Shown: in pieces, positions 53,057 through 63,300 of the stretch
How positions within the stretch are numbered: position 1 is the first letter of the stretch
Layout: the number at the start of each line of letters is the position of its first letter
Origin: Caballeronia novacaledonica
Lineage (GTDB): Bacteria > Pseudomonadota > Gammaproteobacteria > Burkholderiales > Burkholderiaceae
Direction of reading: 5' to 3'
Assembly: GCF_900258035.1 (NCBI RefSeq)
Contig: NZ_OGTP01000001.1
Location: 1 to 64,000 of the forward strand
Length of the DNA stretch: 64,000 nucleotides
Notes under the pieces: model-generated
What the model saw: only the letters and a program-made list of their open reading frames with translations
What the model was told of the DNA's origin: nothing
Database searches by the model: none
Position numbers and translations under genes: made by a program

Positions 53057-53455
53057 TCAGGCGCGTTCTTCGATCGAATCGACGCGATCGGGATAGAACG
53101 CGAGGCGATCGCGGATCGGCTCGACCGCCGCAAAGGGCGCTTCGTAAGTCCATACCGCATCGGCGACGCGCGCACCGCCCGTGCTTATCGAAAAGTACGC
53201 GGCATCGCCTTTGTACGGGCAGTAAGTCGCATGCGCCGTGCGTTCGAGCTGGCTCATGTCGACGTCCTTTCTCGGAATGTAGAACACGGGCGGATAGTGC
53301 GCTTCCCGCAGCGTCAGCGCATCGCGCGTATCGGCGACGATGCGCCCCGCGACCGTGACCACGACGCGCGACGCGTTGCGCTCGATCTCGATCGGATGAT
53401 CGGGTCCGGGAATCTTCGCGGTTCGCGTCGTGTTCGTAACAGTGCTGGTGGACAT
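53057..53455 (-). CDS. DUF427 family protein
   Basis: The 132-residue protein contains the DUF427 pattern: GRIVADTRDALTLREAHYPP, VFYIPRKDVDMSQLERTAH, TYCPYKGDAAYFSI and WTYEAPFAAVEPIRDRLAFY. The fold is beta-rich; members are common in soil bacteria, with no fixed role. I chose the ATG at 53455 because AAGGAATTCACC lies before it. It sits 9 bp in front of the SDR gene, suggesting a shared transcript. Confidence 0.88.
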   Translation of the reverse strand: MSTSTVTNTTRTAKIPGPDHPIEIERNASRVVVTVAGRIVADTRDALTLREAHYPPVFYIPRKDVDMSQLERTAHATYCPYKGDAAYFSISTGGARVADAVWTYEAPFAAVEPIRDRLAFYPDRVDSIEERA

Positions 53456-53507
53456 GGTGAATTCCTTCAAGTGTTCGTCGATTAATGATTCGGATAACGT
53501 ATGAATA

Positions 53508-54254
53508 TCAAAGCCTGGATCCGCCGTCGACGCGCAGCGTATCGCCCGTGATCCAGCTCGCCTTGTCGGAAGCGAGAAACGTCACCGCGCCGGCGATATC
53601 GTCGGGCTGCGCAATGCGCTTCAGCGCCTGAAGGCTCAGCGTGTAATCGCGGCCTTCGTCGGTGCTCGCGAAGCTCGACATGTCGGTCTCGACGACGCCG
53701 GGCGCAACGGCGTTCACGCGCACGCCACGCTCGCCGAGCGCGGACGCGAAGTGCTTCACGAGCGTATCGACCGCGCCTTTCGTCGCGGCGTACGCGGCCA
53801 GTTTGCCGACCGACGCGCGCGCCGCCAGCGACGAAAGCAGCACGACGCTGCTGCCGTGGCTCAGTATCGGCAGCAGTTGCTGGACGAGAAAGAACGGTGC
53901 GCGCACGTTGACGGCGAAGAGGGCGTCGAAGTCTTCGACGGTCGTGTCTTCGATGCTCGCGGCTTTCGAAATGCCCGCGTTCGCGACCAGCACGTCCAGC
54001 CGTCCACCGACGACCGCGCGCACGTGACTGGCGAGCGTGCGGGGACCGTCGGCGCTGCGCAGATCGGCGGCGACCTTCTGCGCATGGCCGCCGCTCGCGA
54101 TGATGTCGGCGACGGTCGCGTCGGCGGCCGCTTCGTTGCTGCTGTAGTGCACGAGCACGCGCGCACCGGCGCGGCCGAGCGCGATCGCGACGGCGCGGCC
54201 GATGCCGCGGGATGCGCCTGTCACGAGCGCGGTTTTTCCGGCGAGGTCATTCAT
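53508..54254 (-). CDS. SDR-family oxidoreductase
   Basis: The 248-residue SDR has TGASRGIGRAVAIALGRAGA, NAGI, catalytic Ser in VLLSSLAARAS and Tyr/Lys in AAYAATKGAVD, with a C-terminal DTLRVDGGSRL. It resembles 3-oxoacyl-[acyl-carrier-protein] reductase-like SDRs. I used the ATG at 54254 (AAGGAGTCCCGCC before). It is the first gene behind the divergent LysR promoter region (157 bases to the LysR start) and probably under its control. Confidence 0.88.
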   Translation of the reverse strand: MNDLAGKTALVTGASRGIGRAVAIALGRAGARVLVHYSSNEAAADATVADIIASGGHAQKVAADLRSADGPRTLASHVRAVVGGRLDVLVANAGISKAASIEDTTVEDFDALFAVNVRAPFFLVQQLLPILSHGSSVVLLSSLAARASVGKLAAYAATKGAVDTLVKHFASALGERGVRVNAVAPGVVETDMSSFASTDEGRDYTLSLQALKRIAQPDDIAGAVTFLASDKASWITGDTLRVDGGSRL

Positions 54255-54411
54255 GGCGGGACTCCTTGATTTGCCTTTCACGTATGGCTGAAGCGTTTTC
54301 TTCGACTGCTGACAAGCAATCTAGCCCTCGCTTGCGCAAAGAAAAAAGACTTTGTAGGCTGGCAGGCATGCCTCGAAAGCATGACCCGCGTACGCGCGAA
54401 CAGGAGGAAGC

Positions 54412-55296
54412 ATGGAGTTGCGCCATCTGCGCTATTTCGTTGCCGTCGCGGAAACGGGCAGCCTCACGGTCGCCGCCGAGCAGCGGCTGTTCACGTCGCA
54501 ACCGTCGCTCAGCCGGCAGATCCGCGATCTCGAAGACGAAGTCCGCGCGGAACTGTTCAGCCGCAGTGCGCGCGGCGTCGAGCTGACGGCGTCCGGCAAG
54601 GCGTTTCTCGATCACGCACGGCTTGCGCTCGCGCAGGTCGATGCCGCCGTGGAGGCGGCGCGCCGCGCTGCGAGTCCCGCGAAGCAGGTCTTCGCGCTCG
54701 GCTTTCTGACGGGCCAGGAAATGACGTGGCTGCCGCGCGCCATGCGCGTGCTGTGCGACGCGTTGCCGAACATCGACGTCACGGTATCGAGCGGCTACTC
54801 GCCCGATCTCGCCGACGCCGTGGCGCGCGGCAAGCTCGATCTCGCGTTCGTGCGCAGGGAGCCGGGGCTGGACCTCGAATATCACGTGGTCTATCGCGAG
54901 AAACTCGTCGTGCTGATGCCGAGCGACCACAGACTGACGGCGAAACAGGCGATCAGCCTGTCGGACCTGCGGGGCGAGACGTTCGTCATGGCATCGAACA
55001 AGGCGCGCGTCTTGCACGACGTGATCGCGCAATATTTGCGGGAAAACGGCATCGAGCCGAAGTCGCAGCATGGCGTCGACAACCTCGCGATGGCCATGTC
55101 GCTCGTCGCATCGACGCGTGGCGTTTCGCTCATGCCCGAGTACGCGAACAATCTGCTGCCGTGGTCGGTGGTGAGCCGGCCGCTGGAAGGGGAAGCGCCT
55201 ACCGTCGATCTCGCGATCGGTTACAGCCGGTCGAATGCGTCGCCGGTGTTGAAGATGTTCTTATCCAGAGCGGACGAACTGATTGCGGCCGGCTGA
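54412..55296 (+). CDS. LysR-family transcriptional regulator
   Basis: The 294-residue LysR protein starts MELRHLRYFVAVAETGSLTV plus AAEQRLFTSQPSLSRQIRDLE, a textbook winged helix, and continues with a typical co-inducer-binding domain (GFLTGQEMTWLPRAMRVL). The MELRHLRYF start groups with BenM/CatM/HcaR-type regulators of aromatic catabolism. It is divergent from the SDR/DUF427/SDR set and has an AGGAGGAAGC ribosome binding site. Confidence 0.92.
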   Translation: MELRHLRYFVAVAETGSLTVAAEQRLFTSQPSLSRQIRDLEDEVRAELFSRSARGVELTASGKAFLDHARLALAQVDAAVEAARRAASPAKQVFALGFLTGQEMTWLPRAMRVLCDALPNIDVTVSSGYSPDLADAVARGKLDLAFVRREPGLDLEYHVVYREKLVVLMPSDHRLTAKQAISLSDLRGETFVMASNKARVLHDVIAQYLRENGIEPKSQHGVDNLAMAMSLVASTRGVSLMPEYANNLLPWSVVSRPLEGEAPTVDLAIGYSRSNASPVLKMFLSRADELIAAG

Positions 55297-55565
55297 GCGC
55301 TTTCGAAAGGGGCGCGGCGCAAGCGAAAAGTACATATAGAATGGCTACTTACGAGAATAAAATTCCAGCGTGCCGGGAAACGGGCGTGTTTCGACGCATA
55401 CGGTTCGTCTTTCCGTTACAACTGGGATTTCTTTTTCGGTGACGGCCGCGCCGGAAAGGCGATAATGGCTCATCGAGCAAATACATACTGAACAGGGACG
55501 CAGGCTCCGCTGACGGCGAACCTCGTCGGCCAAACGGTCCTTGTACGGTTCAACACGAGTCATCA

Positions 55566-55874
55566 ATGTCCAACAGTCTTCCCGGTATTCAAGGCGATTT
55601 TCTGAACGCACTCAGGAAAGAGCGAAAACGCGTCGCGATCTTTCTGGTCAACGGCATCAAGCTGACCGGCCATATTCAGTCGTTCGATACCTACATGGTC
55701 TATCTCAACTCGACCAGCGGATCGCAGGTGCTCTTCAAACACGCGATATCGACGATCTGCGAAGATCACGGCCCGGCTAACCGGCCGAATTTCCACGATA
55801 AATCCGGCCCGCGCGACAACGGCACGCGTCCGGGCGCTGGCGGCAGACCGAATCGGCCCCGGGGACCGCAGTAA
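55566..55874 (+). CDS. hfq: Hfq2-type RNA chaperone with C-terminal tail
   Basis: The 102-residue protein has an Sm1/Sm2 core: [36 protein letters not shown] and the Sm2 motif [11 protein letters not shown]. It carries an additional Gly/Pro/Arg/Asn-rich tail of about 32 residues ([17 protein letters not shown]). Compared with canonical Hfq, Tyr55 is Phe and Phe42 is Tyr, while Lys56-His57 remain; the rim Arg patch is R-K-E-R. Burkholderia encodes a conserved short Hfq near hflX; this gene lies elsewhere and therefore matches the second, tail-bearing Hfq2 of Burkholderia. It ends 9 bases from the convergent MarR gene. Confidence 0.85.
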   Translation: MSNSLPGIQGDFLNALRKERKRVAIFLVNGIKLTGHIQSFDTYMVYLNSTSGSQVLFKHAISTICEDHGPANRPNFHDKSGPRDNGTRPGAGGRPNRPRGPQ

Positions 55875-55883
55875 AGGCTCGCG

Positions 55884-56324
55884 CTATTCCCGCGGCGGCA
55901 ACAGCGCCGAGAGCAGACGCCGCAACTCCGCGGCTTCCTGTGCGGTCAGCCTCGTCGTGAGAATGCGCTCGACCTCTTCGACACGCGGGCGCAGCGCGGC
56001 CAGTTGCTTCTTGCCCGCCCCGGTGAGAAAGAGCACGTAACTGCGCTTGTCGACGGGATCGTCCGAGCGCTCGACGAGGCCGTTGCGCACCATCCGCGCG
56101 ACGAGATCGGCGATTGTCGAACGGTCCACGTCGAGTTCATCGCCGAGTTGTCGCTGATTGACGCCGGGCGTCTTGTGCAAGACCTCGAGCGCCGCGTACT
56201 GGACGCTCGTGATCTCCGCGGAGACTTCGCTGAGCCATACCGCCACGTGGCGCTGCTGGGCACGGCGTACGAGGCTGCCCGTGAATGTCGAGCGCACGTC
56301 GGGCTCTTTTTGATCGATCGGCAA
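55884..56324 (-). CDS. mobR: MarR-family regulator, probably of mobA
   Basis: The 146-residue winged-helix protein has a MarR core (ALEVLHKTPGVNQRQLGDEL; DVDRSTIADLVARMVRNGLV; RSDDPVDKRSYVLFLTGAGK). In Comamonas a MarR-type protein (MobR) represses mobA and responds to 3-hydroxybenzoate. Here the gene lies directly behind mobA (20 bp) and in the same direction, unlike the divergent arrangement I recall, so autoregulated feedback is plausible. A near-palindrome in front of mobA may be its operator. Confidence 0.82.
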   Translation of the reverse strand: MPIDQKEPDVRSTFTGSLVRRAQQRHVAVWLSEVSAEITSVQYAALEVLHKTPGVNQRQLGDELDVDRSTIADLVARMVRNGLVERSDDPVDKRSYVLFLTGAGKKQLAALRPRVEEVERILTTRLTAQEAAELRRLLSALLPPRE

Positions 56325-56344
56325 TTTCGCGGTGTCGGAGTGGG

Positions 56345-58240
56345 TTAGCGCATGCGGAGGATCGGCCGGAAGAACGCGGCCAGTTCCTCGTAGGCGTCCA
56401 GCGGAAGAACGTGCGCGACGTATTGATCCGGACGGACCACCACGAGTGCGCCGCGTTCGCGGTCAACGGCGCGCTCGCCGAAGATATCAGTCGCCGCGTC
56501 GTTCGTAAATGCCTTCTCGTAATCGATGAGACCGTGGCGTCCCTTGCGCGGAAGCAGCAGCGCGGGCAGATTTTCGACGCGCACATCGCGATGTGGCTGC
56601 TGCAGCACCGCGCGGAAATCGAGCACGCTGTCGATATCGGCATGCTCCGGCGTGACGCGTCGCAAGATTGAATCGGGCGACGTGGCCAGATGTTCGCACA
56701 GTGCATCGAGCGCCGCGCCCGTCGCATCCGAGAACGCGTACAAACGCCAGCGGCCGTCCGCGCGGGCGGCGTGCCCGAGATGCGCGGGCTTCGCATCCGC
56801 GATGCGCACGACAGGCGACGAGTGAAAGCGCGTCCCGATCACGAACCCGCCCGCGAGCGCCTGATGTGTCGTTGCGCCCGTCAGCACGCCCGGCCGGTAA
56901 TGCGTCGCGAGGCCGGCCGTATATCGGCCCGCGCGCACGAAATACGCCTGCAGCTCCGCCGGATCGACGCCGCCCGCTTCCGGCCGATTCGGGTCTTTCG
57001 GCGGCGCGGCCATCATCGCGGACCATTCCTTGTCGAAGTCGATCAACGCCTTCGCGATGGGCCGGCGCTCATCCGAATACGTGCGCAACAGGCTTGCGTC
57101 GCTGCGGCCTTCGAGAACTGCGCCGAGTTTCCAGCCAAGATTGAAGCCGTCCTGCATGGACACGTTCATGCCCTGTCCGGCTTTCGCGCTATGCGTATGG
57201 CAGGCATCGCCGGCGATGAACACGCGCGGATCGCGAGCGCTTCCGTCGTCCATGAGCGCGTCGTCGAAACGGTCGGTCAGACGCTGGCCCACTTCGTAGA
57301 CCGAGAACCACGCGACTTCTTTCACATCGAGCGAATAGGGATGCAGGATGTGCTGCGCCGTCTCGATGATGCGATCGACGGACATCTGCTTGATGCCGTC
57401 GCGATTCTCCGGCGTCACCTCGCCGAGATCGACATAGAAGCGAACCAGATATCCGCCTTCACGTGGAATGATGAGCAGATTGCCTTTGCTCGCGGACTGG
57501 ATCGCCGCCTTCAGCCGGATGTCGGGGAAGTCGGTGACGGCGAGCGCATCCATTACGCCCCACGCATGGTTGGCCGCATCGCCGCGCAGCGTTTGCCCGA
57601 TGGCCGTGCGCACGGCGCTGCGTGCGCCATCGCAACCGACCACATAGCGCGCGCGCACCGTCACCTGCTCGCCGCGCCGCGCTGCATCGGTGCGGCGCAA
57701 TGTGACGCGCACCGGGAATTCCTGCGAATCGTCGCGCTGAATGTCGATGGCTTCGAGATCGTAATCCGGCTCGATCCTTTCGGGCGAGCGGCGCATCACA
57801 TCGAGCAGATAGTCCTGCACGCGCGCCTGATTCACGATGACATGCGGAAACTCCGACAAACCTGTTTCGGTATCCTGAACACGTCCGGTACGCCTGATCG
57901 CGTTGCGATCATTCGCGTCGGGCCGCCAGAAGACCGTCTCGTTGACCCAATAAGCTTCGCGCAACAGGCGCTCGCTGAGACCGAATGCATGGAACATCTC
58001 GACGGTGCGGCACGCGACGCCGTCCGCCTGTCCCATCAGCAACGGACCGCTGCGACGTTCGACGATACGCGTTTTGATCGACGGGAATTGCGACAGTTGC
58101 GCCGCCAGCACGAGTCCCGCAGGACCGCTCCCGACGATGAGCACGTCGACCGTCTCGGGCATTTCGACTCGTGGTGCGCCATCGGCCGCCGGTTCGATCG
58201 TGGGATCGCCGACGCAAAAACCGTTCAGATGAAATTGCAT
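56345..58240 (-). CDS. mobA: 3-hydroxybenzoate 4-monooxygenase (FAD-dependent)
   Basis: The 631-residue class-A flavoprotein hydroxylase starts MQFHLNGFCVGDPTIEP and has the GxGxxG motif VLIVGSGPAGLVLAAQL, the GQADGVACRTVEMFHAFGLS segment, and RVFIAGDACHTHSAKAGQGM (FAD ribityl/flavin site). A thioredoxin-like C-terminal domain ends it (RGALVVVRPDQYVAHVLPL). The whole sequence resembles Comamonas MobA as I recall it. It converts 3-hydroxybenzoate to protocatechuate with NADPH and O2. GGAGGACGACACC before the ATG at 58240 decides the start. It lies 20 bp before the MarR gene. Phenol-hydroxylase-like activity is an alternative. Confidence 0.9.
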   Translation of the reverse strand: MQFHLNGFCVGDPTIEPAADGAPRVEMPETVDVLIVGSGPAGLVLAAQLSQFPSIKTRIVERRSGPLLMGQADGVACRTVEMFHAFGLSERLLREAYWVNETVFWRPDANDRNAIRRTGRVQDTETGLSEFPHVIVNQARVQDYLLDVMRRSPERIEPDYDLEAIDIQRDDSQEFPVRVTLRRTDAARRGEQVTVRARYVVGCDGARSAVRTAIGQTLRGDAANHAWGVMDALAVTDFPDIRLKAAIQSASKGNLLIIPREGGYLVRFYVDLGEVTPENRDGIKQMSVDRIIETAQHILHPYSLDVKEVAWFSVYEVGQRLTDRFDDALMDDGSARDPRVFIAGDACHTHSAKAGQGMNVSMQDGFNLGWKLGAVLEGRSDASLLRTYSDERRPIAKALIDFDKEWSAMMAAPPKDPNRPEAGGVDPAELQAYFVRAGRYTAGLATHYRPGVLTGATTHQALAGGFVIGTRFHSSPVVRIADAKPAHLGHAARADGRWRLYAFSDATGAALDALCEHLATSPDSILRRVTPEHADIDSVLDFRAVLQQPHRDVRVENLPALLLPRKGRHGLIDYEKAFTNDAATDIFGERAVDRERGALVVVRPDQYVAHVLPLDAYEELAAFFRPILRMR

Positions 58241-58278
58241 GGTGTCGTCCTCCATTCCTCAGCACGTCAGTGTGATGA

Positions 58279-58290
58279 GGAATATACTCC
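58279..58290 (-). promoter_or_regulatory. Near-palindrome in front of mobA, candidate MarR operator
   Basis: GGAATATACTCC is an imperfect palindrome 39 bases upstream of the mobA ATG and overlaps a TATATT -10-like hexamer read leftward. MarR repressors bind such sites. The neighbouring MarR gene is the natural candidate, but this has not been shown. Confidence 0.4.
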
Positions 58291-58317
58291 GTACACCAAC
58301 TATTTGAAAATGCCTTT

Positions 58318-58692
58318 GTGATGGACGTTTACCCTGATAGGGCGCGGGCCACGCGTTCTCCGATCTGCCCGATTGCGATACGCACGGCCTTGCGCACTTC
58401 CGGATCGCCCGCGAGTCCGGCGAAGTTCCGTTTCGCGGGCGCGTTCATGGCGCGCCGCCTCGACATGCTCTCGCTCGTCGTCGGCAGCGAAACCGATCCG
58501 TGGATGCCGCTCGACGATGCGCGCACGCTCGCGCAGCGCTGGAACAGCGCGTTCGTGAATCTCGGCGATGCGGGGCATATCAATACATCGGCGGGATTCG
58601 GTCCGTGGCCGCTCGCGAAACATTTCGTCGAAACACTCGCGCGCCGTGCCGCGCCCGAATACGAAGAAGAGGAACAACGCGCATACGGCTGA
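58318..58692 (+). pseudogene. Truncated RBBP9/YdeN-like alpha/beta hydrolase fragment
   Basis: The 124-codon frame is a hydrolase C terminus from about residue 45 on: LSLVVGSETDPWMP (Asp of the triad), RTLAQRWNSAFVNLGDAGHI (His of the triad), NTSAGFGPWP. The full family is about 190 residues. The N-terminal two thirds, including the nucleophile Ser, are missing, and the first 40 residues here are low-complexity and unrelated. It lies between the mobA promoter and the RND operon. I read it as a decayed remnant left by a rearrangement; a short expressed protein is unlikely. Confidence 0.65.
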
Positions 58693-58861
58693 AACCGCGA
58701 CAACGGAAACGTGAAGCATCGTGGCCGTTCGAAGAATTGACGCGGTGCGTCGGCTTGTGGTGCGTGCATCGCTTCGGCAAACCGCGCGTGAGTATCCGCG
58801 GCGCTCGCCTATCGCGCGCTCGCGCAGGCCGGCAAACGCTGCGGCGTCTGCCCGATTGACG
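58693..58861. other. Non-coding gap between the hydrolase remnant and the RND operon
   Basis: No supported gene is seen in these 169 bases. Part of the interval may be degraded coding sequence belonging to the same remnant, because the base composition stays like that of genes. No terminator is evident for the RND operon, which ends here. Confidence 0.4.
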
Positions 58862-60325
58862 TCAGCGCTTGTCGTCCCGCGCCTGCGCGACGCTCGCACC
58901 CGCTGCGACGGGCGAGCCCATCGCCTGGAAGAGCGCGGCGGTGTCGCTCATGCGCGCGCTGCTCGCGCGGATCGTCGAAAGGCGCGCGTTGAGATACTGC
59001 TGTTCGCTGCCGCGCGCGGCGCGCGGCGGAATCGCGCCGAGCCGCACGCGCGCCGCCGCATCCACCGATGCATCGCGGGCCGCGCTGCTCGCGCTGTCGG
59101 CGAAGGCGAGCGCTTCGCTGTCGGTTTCGAGCGACGCCAGCGTGTTCGCGACATTCTGAAACGCCGAGAGCACGGTCTCTTTGTATTGCGCCACGGCGGC
59201 GTCATACATGGCGATGGACGCGCGGCGTTGCGCGAGCAGCGCGCCGCCATGAAAAATCGGCTGCGACAGCGATGCGCCCACGCTCCACAACGCGCCCGCG
59301 CCCGACAGCGCGGTCGGCCAGTCGAAGCCGCCTTTGCCCATCGACGCGGATATCGAGAGGCTCGGAAACAACTGCGCCGTCGCGACGCCAACTTGCGCGG
59401 CGGCCGCCTTCAACGCGGCATCGGCGGCCTGAATGTCGGGGCGTGTCTGCAACAACGCCGACGGCAACACGACCGGCACATCGGACGGCAGCGCGAGGCT
59501 CGCGAGATCGAGATCGTCGGGCGCCTGGTCGGGCGTGCGTCCGAGCAGCACCGCGAGCGCGTGGCGCGTCGCGAGCCATTGCGCGCGCAAGCCCGGCAAT
59601 TGCGCCGCGAGCGACGCGGCGTTCTGCTGCGCGTTGAGCATCTCGGTGCGCGATGCGGAGCCGAGCGCGTAGCGGCGCTGCGCATCGTGCGCGTCGTCGT
59701 TGGCCAATGCGATGAGCCGCTCCGTCACGTCGATCTGCGAATGCAGCGAAGCCGCGCCGATCGCGCCTGTCACGATGTTCGCCGCGAGCGCGCGACGTGC
59801 GGCGTCGAGCTGAAACGCCTGTTGATCGACCTGCGCCGCCAGCGCCGCATTCGCGTAACGCGCGGCGCCGAAGAGATCGAACGTGTATTGCGCCTGAAGC
59901 TGCCCGACGAAGAGGTTGTAGAGCACGGTCGGCGGGCCGGCCTCGGGAATGCCGAAGCCGCGTTGCCGCGTGGCTTGCGCGCCCGCGTCGATCTGCGGCA
60001 ACAGCGACGAACCTATTTGCGCACGCAACTGTTCGCGCGCGGCGACGAGGCTCTTGTCCGCCGCCGCGAGATTCGGGCTCGCGCGCAGACCTTCGTCGAC
60101 GAGCGCATTCAACGCATCCGAGCGATACAGCTTCCACCACTCCGGCACGGGTTTCGCGCCCGCGACGAAGCGCTGCGACGCGCCTTCGGCCGCGACGCTC
60201 GCGTCCGTTTGCGGCTGTGCGCCGTAGTGCGCGGGCTGCGGCATCGCGGGCGGCTTGCCGTCCGGACCGAGCGCGCACGCACCGAGCGCGACGCACGCCG
60301 CAAGCATCAAAAGCCGCTGATTCAT
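58862..60325 (-). CDS. Outer-membrane factor of RND pump (NodT/OprM family lipoprotein)
   Basis: The 487-residue lipoprotein starts MNQRLLMLAACVALGACALG (lipobox LGAC, Cys17) and has the two-repeat TolC-like structure: PVPEWWKLYRSDALNALVDE, AAADKSLVAAREQLRAQIGS, then LLQTRPDIQAADAALKAAAA and QLFPSLSISASMGKGG. It should form the outer-membrane tunnel of the RND system encoded just upstream on the same strand. The start overlaps the RND gene stop by 4 bases (ATGA at 60322-60325). CGAAGGAGC precedes. Confidence 0.92.
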   Translation of the reverse strand: MNQRLLMLAACVALGACALGPDGKPPAMPQPAHYGAQPQTDASVAAEGASQRFVAGAKPVPEWWKLYRSDALNALVDEGLRASPNLAAADKSLVAAREQLRAQIGSSLLPQIDAGAQATRQRGFGIPEAGPPTVLYNLFVGQLQAQYTFDLFGAARYANAALAAQVDQQAFQLDAARRALAANIVTGAIGAASLHSQIDVTERLIALANDDAHDAQRRYALGSASRTEMLNAQQNAASLAAQLPGLRAQWLATRHALAVLLGRTPDQAPDDLDLASLALPSDVPVVLPSALLQTRPDIQAADAALKAAAAQVGVATAQLFPSLSISASMGKGGFDWPTALSGAGALWSVGASLSQPIFHGGALLAQRRASIAMYDAAVAQYKETVLSAFQNVANTLASLETDSEALAFADSASSAARDASVDAAARVRLGAIPPRAARGSEQQYLNARLSTIRASSARMSDTAALFQAMGSPVAAGASVAQARDDKR

Positions 60326-63300
60326 GACGATGCTCCTTCGCGTTCGTCGAGCTTCACGCGAAACCACGCGGCGTAGAGCGCGGGCAGATAGAAGAGGGTG
60401 AGCACGGTCGCGCTCGTGATGCCGCCCATCAGCGCGGTCGCCATCGGGCCGAAAAAGTTGCTGCGCAGAAGCGGAATCAGCGCGAGCACGGCGGCCGCGG
60501 CCGTCAACGTGATGGGCCGGAAGCGCCGCACCGTCGCGCCGATGATCGCATCGAAACGCTTGTGCCCGGACGCGATGTCCTGCTCGATCTGATCGACGAG
60601 AATCACCGAATTGCGCATGATGATGCCGAACATCGCGATCACGCCGAGCATCGCGACGAAGCCGAAGGGCTTGCCGAACGCGAGCAGCGTCACGACCACG
60701 CCGATCAACCCGAGCGGCGCGGTGAGCACGACCATCATGACGCGCGAGAAGCTCTGCAATTGAATCATCAGAAGCGTGAGCACGACGATCACCATCACCG
60801 GCATCTGCGCGTTGATCGACGCCTGGCCCTTGCCGCTTTCCTCGACCGAGCCGCCCACTTCCACGCGATAGCCGACCGGCAACGCGCGGCGAATCTCGTC
60901 GAGCTTCTTGTCGATGGCGTACGTCACGTCGATGCCCTGCGCGTCGCCTTTCACGTCGGATTGCACGGTGATGGTCGGCTGGCGGTCGCGTTCCCAGATC
61001 ACGCCGTATTCGAGCGTATCGACGACACGCCCGAGCGCGCCGAGCGGCACGGGACCATGCGGCGTGGGCATCGCGAGCGATGCGAGTCTCGCAGGATCGA
61101 CGCGCTCCGCACGCGGCGCGCGGAGATCGACGTTGATGAGCTTGTCGCGCTCGCGATACTGCGTGACGGTCGTGCCGGTCAGCGTCATCGCGAGAAAGTT
61201 CGCCACGTCCTGCGACGAGACGCCGGCATCGCGCGCCTTCTGCTGATCGATCTCGAAGCGCACGGAGCGCTCCGAAGGCTCGTCCCAGTCGAATTGCACG
61301 TTGGCCGTGCGCGCATCGGCGCGCATGTCGGCGGCGACCTGCTCGGCGATGTGCCGCACCGTGCCGATCTCGTCGCCGCTCACGCGAAACTGCACCGGAT
61401 AGCCGACGGGCGGACCGTTCTCCAGACGCGACAAACGCGTGCGTATGGCGGGGAAGCGCTCGCGCAACATCGGATCGAGCCAGCGCGCGAGCTGCTCGCG
61501 CGCTTCGACCGACTTCGCGGTGACGACGAACTGCGCGAAGTTCGGCGTCTGCAACTGCTGATCGAGCGGCAGATAGAAACGCGGCGCGCCGGTGCCGACG
61601 AAGCTCACGACATGATCGATTTCATCGCGGCCCTTGAGCGCTTCTTCGAGCCGCTTCGCTTCGCGCAAGGTCGCATCGAACGACGCGCCTTCCTGCAAGC
61701 GGACGTCGATCAGCAGTTCGGGCCGATCCGAACTCGGGAAGAACTGTTGCGGCACGATCGTGAAGCCGGCCATCGCGACGACGAAGAGCAGCACCGTGAT
61801 CGCGAGCACGACGAAGCGCCGCTTCACGCACCAGCCGACCCAGCGGCGCAGGCGTCCATAGAACTTCGTGTCGTAGATGTCGTGCTCGTGATCGTCGGGC
61901 AGATGCGCTTCCTTCTTCCGTTCGGGCAGGAGCCGGTAACCGAGCAACGGAATCAGCACGACGGCCGCGAGCCACGACGCGATCAGCGCGATCGCCGACA
62001 CTTCGAAGATCGAACGCGTGTATTCGCCGGTGCTCGACTTCGCGAGCGCGATCGGCAGAAAGCCCGCGACGGTGACGAGCGTGCCGGTCAGCATCGGGAA
62101 CGCGGTGCTCGTGTAGGCGAACGCGGCGGCGCGCGCGCGGCTCCAGCCTTGTTCGAGCTTCACGGCCATCATCTCGACGGCGATGATCGCGTCGTCGACG
62201 AGAAGACCCAGCGCAAGAATCAGCGTGCCGAGCGAGACTTTATGCAGGCCGATATCGAACAGATACATGAAGAGCGCGGTGACGGCGAGCACGATCGGAA
62301 TCGAGATCACGACCACCATGCCCGTGCGCACGCCGAGCGACACGAGACTCACGATCAGCACGATGACGACCGCTTCGGCGACGGCTTCGAGAAAGTCGTC
62401 GACGGAATGCGAGACCGCTTGCGGCATGCTCGACACTTCGGTGAGCTTCAACCCCGCCGGTAGTTGCGCACGCAACTTTGTCATCTCGTCGTTGAGCGAC
62501 TTGCCGAGACGCACGACGTCTTCGCCCGGCTGCATCGTGATGCCGATCCCGAGCACGGGCGCGCCCGCCGAGCGCATCTGCGTGGCCGGCGGATCGATAT
62601 AGCCGCGCTTGATCGTCGCGATATCGCCGAGGCGGAACGAGCGTCCGTTCACGTTGATGAGCGTATCGGCGAGCGCATCGACATTCTTGAACTGGCCGCT
62701 CGGACGCACGAACACGCGATCGTTGGGCGTCGTCAGCACGCCTGCGGTCGAGACCGCGTTCTGCCCGTCGATGGCCTGCGCGATCTGCTGCGGCGAGATG
62801 TTCAGGCGCGTGAGCGTCGTATTGGGAATCTCGACATAGATGCGCTCTTCCTGATCGCCGAAGTAATCGACCTTCGCGACGCCCGGCACGCGCAACAGCA
62901 CCGTGCGCAAGGCATCGGCGTAATCGTGCAGTTGCGCGGGCGAGAAGCCGTCGCCTTCGAGCGCGTAGATGTTCGTGTAGACGTCGCCGAATTCGTCGTT
63001 GAAGAACGGGCCTTGCGCGCCCGGCGGCAGGGTCGCGGCGATATCGCCCACTTTCTTGCGGATCTGATACCACTCTTCCGGCACGTCCTTCGCGGGCGCG
63101 GAGTCCTTCATCTGAAAGAAGATGAGCGATTCGCCGGGGCGCGAATAGCTGCGCATGAAATCCGTGTACGGCGTTTCCTGCAGCTTGCGCGCGATGCGGT
63201 CGGTCACTTCCTCCTGCACCTGACGCGCGGTCGCGCCCGGCCAGAACGTGCGAATGACCATCACGCGAAACGTGAAGGGCGGATCTTCCGACTGCGCGAG

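Noticed and set aside
58329..58769. Minus-strand 146-codon frame ending GQIGERVARALSG
   Set aside because: The end looks protein-like, but the rest overlaps the hydrolase remnant and has no start signal or recognisable family; too weak to call.
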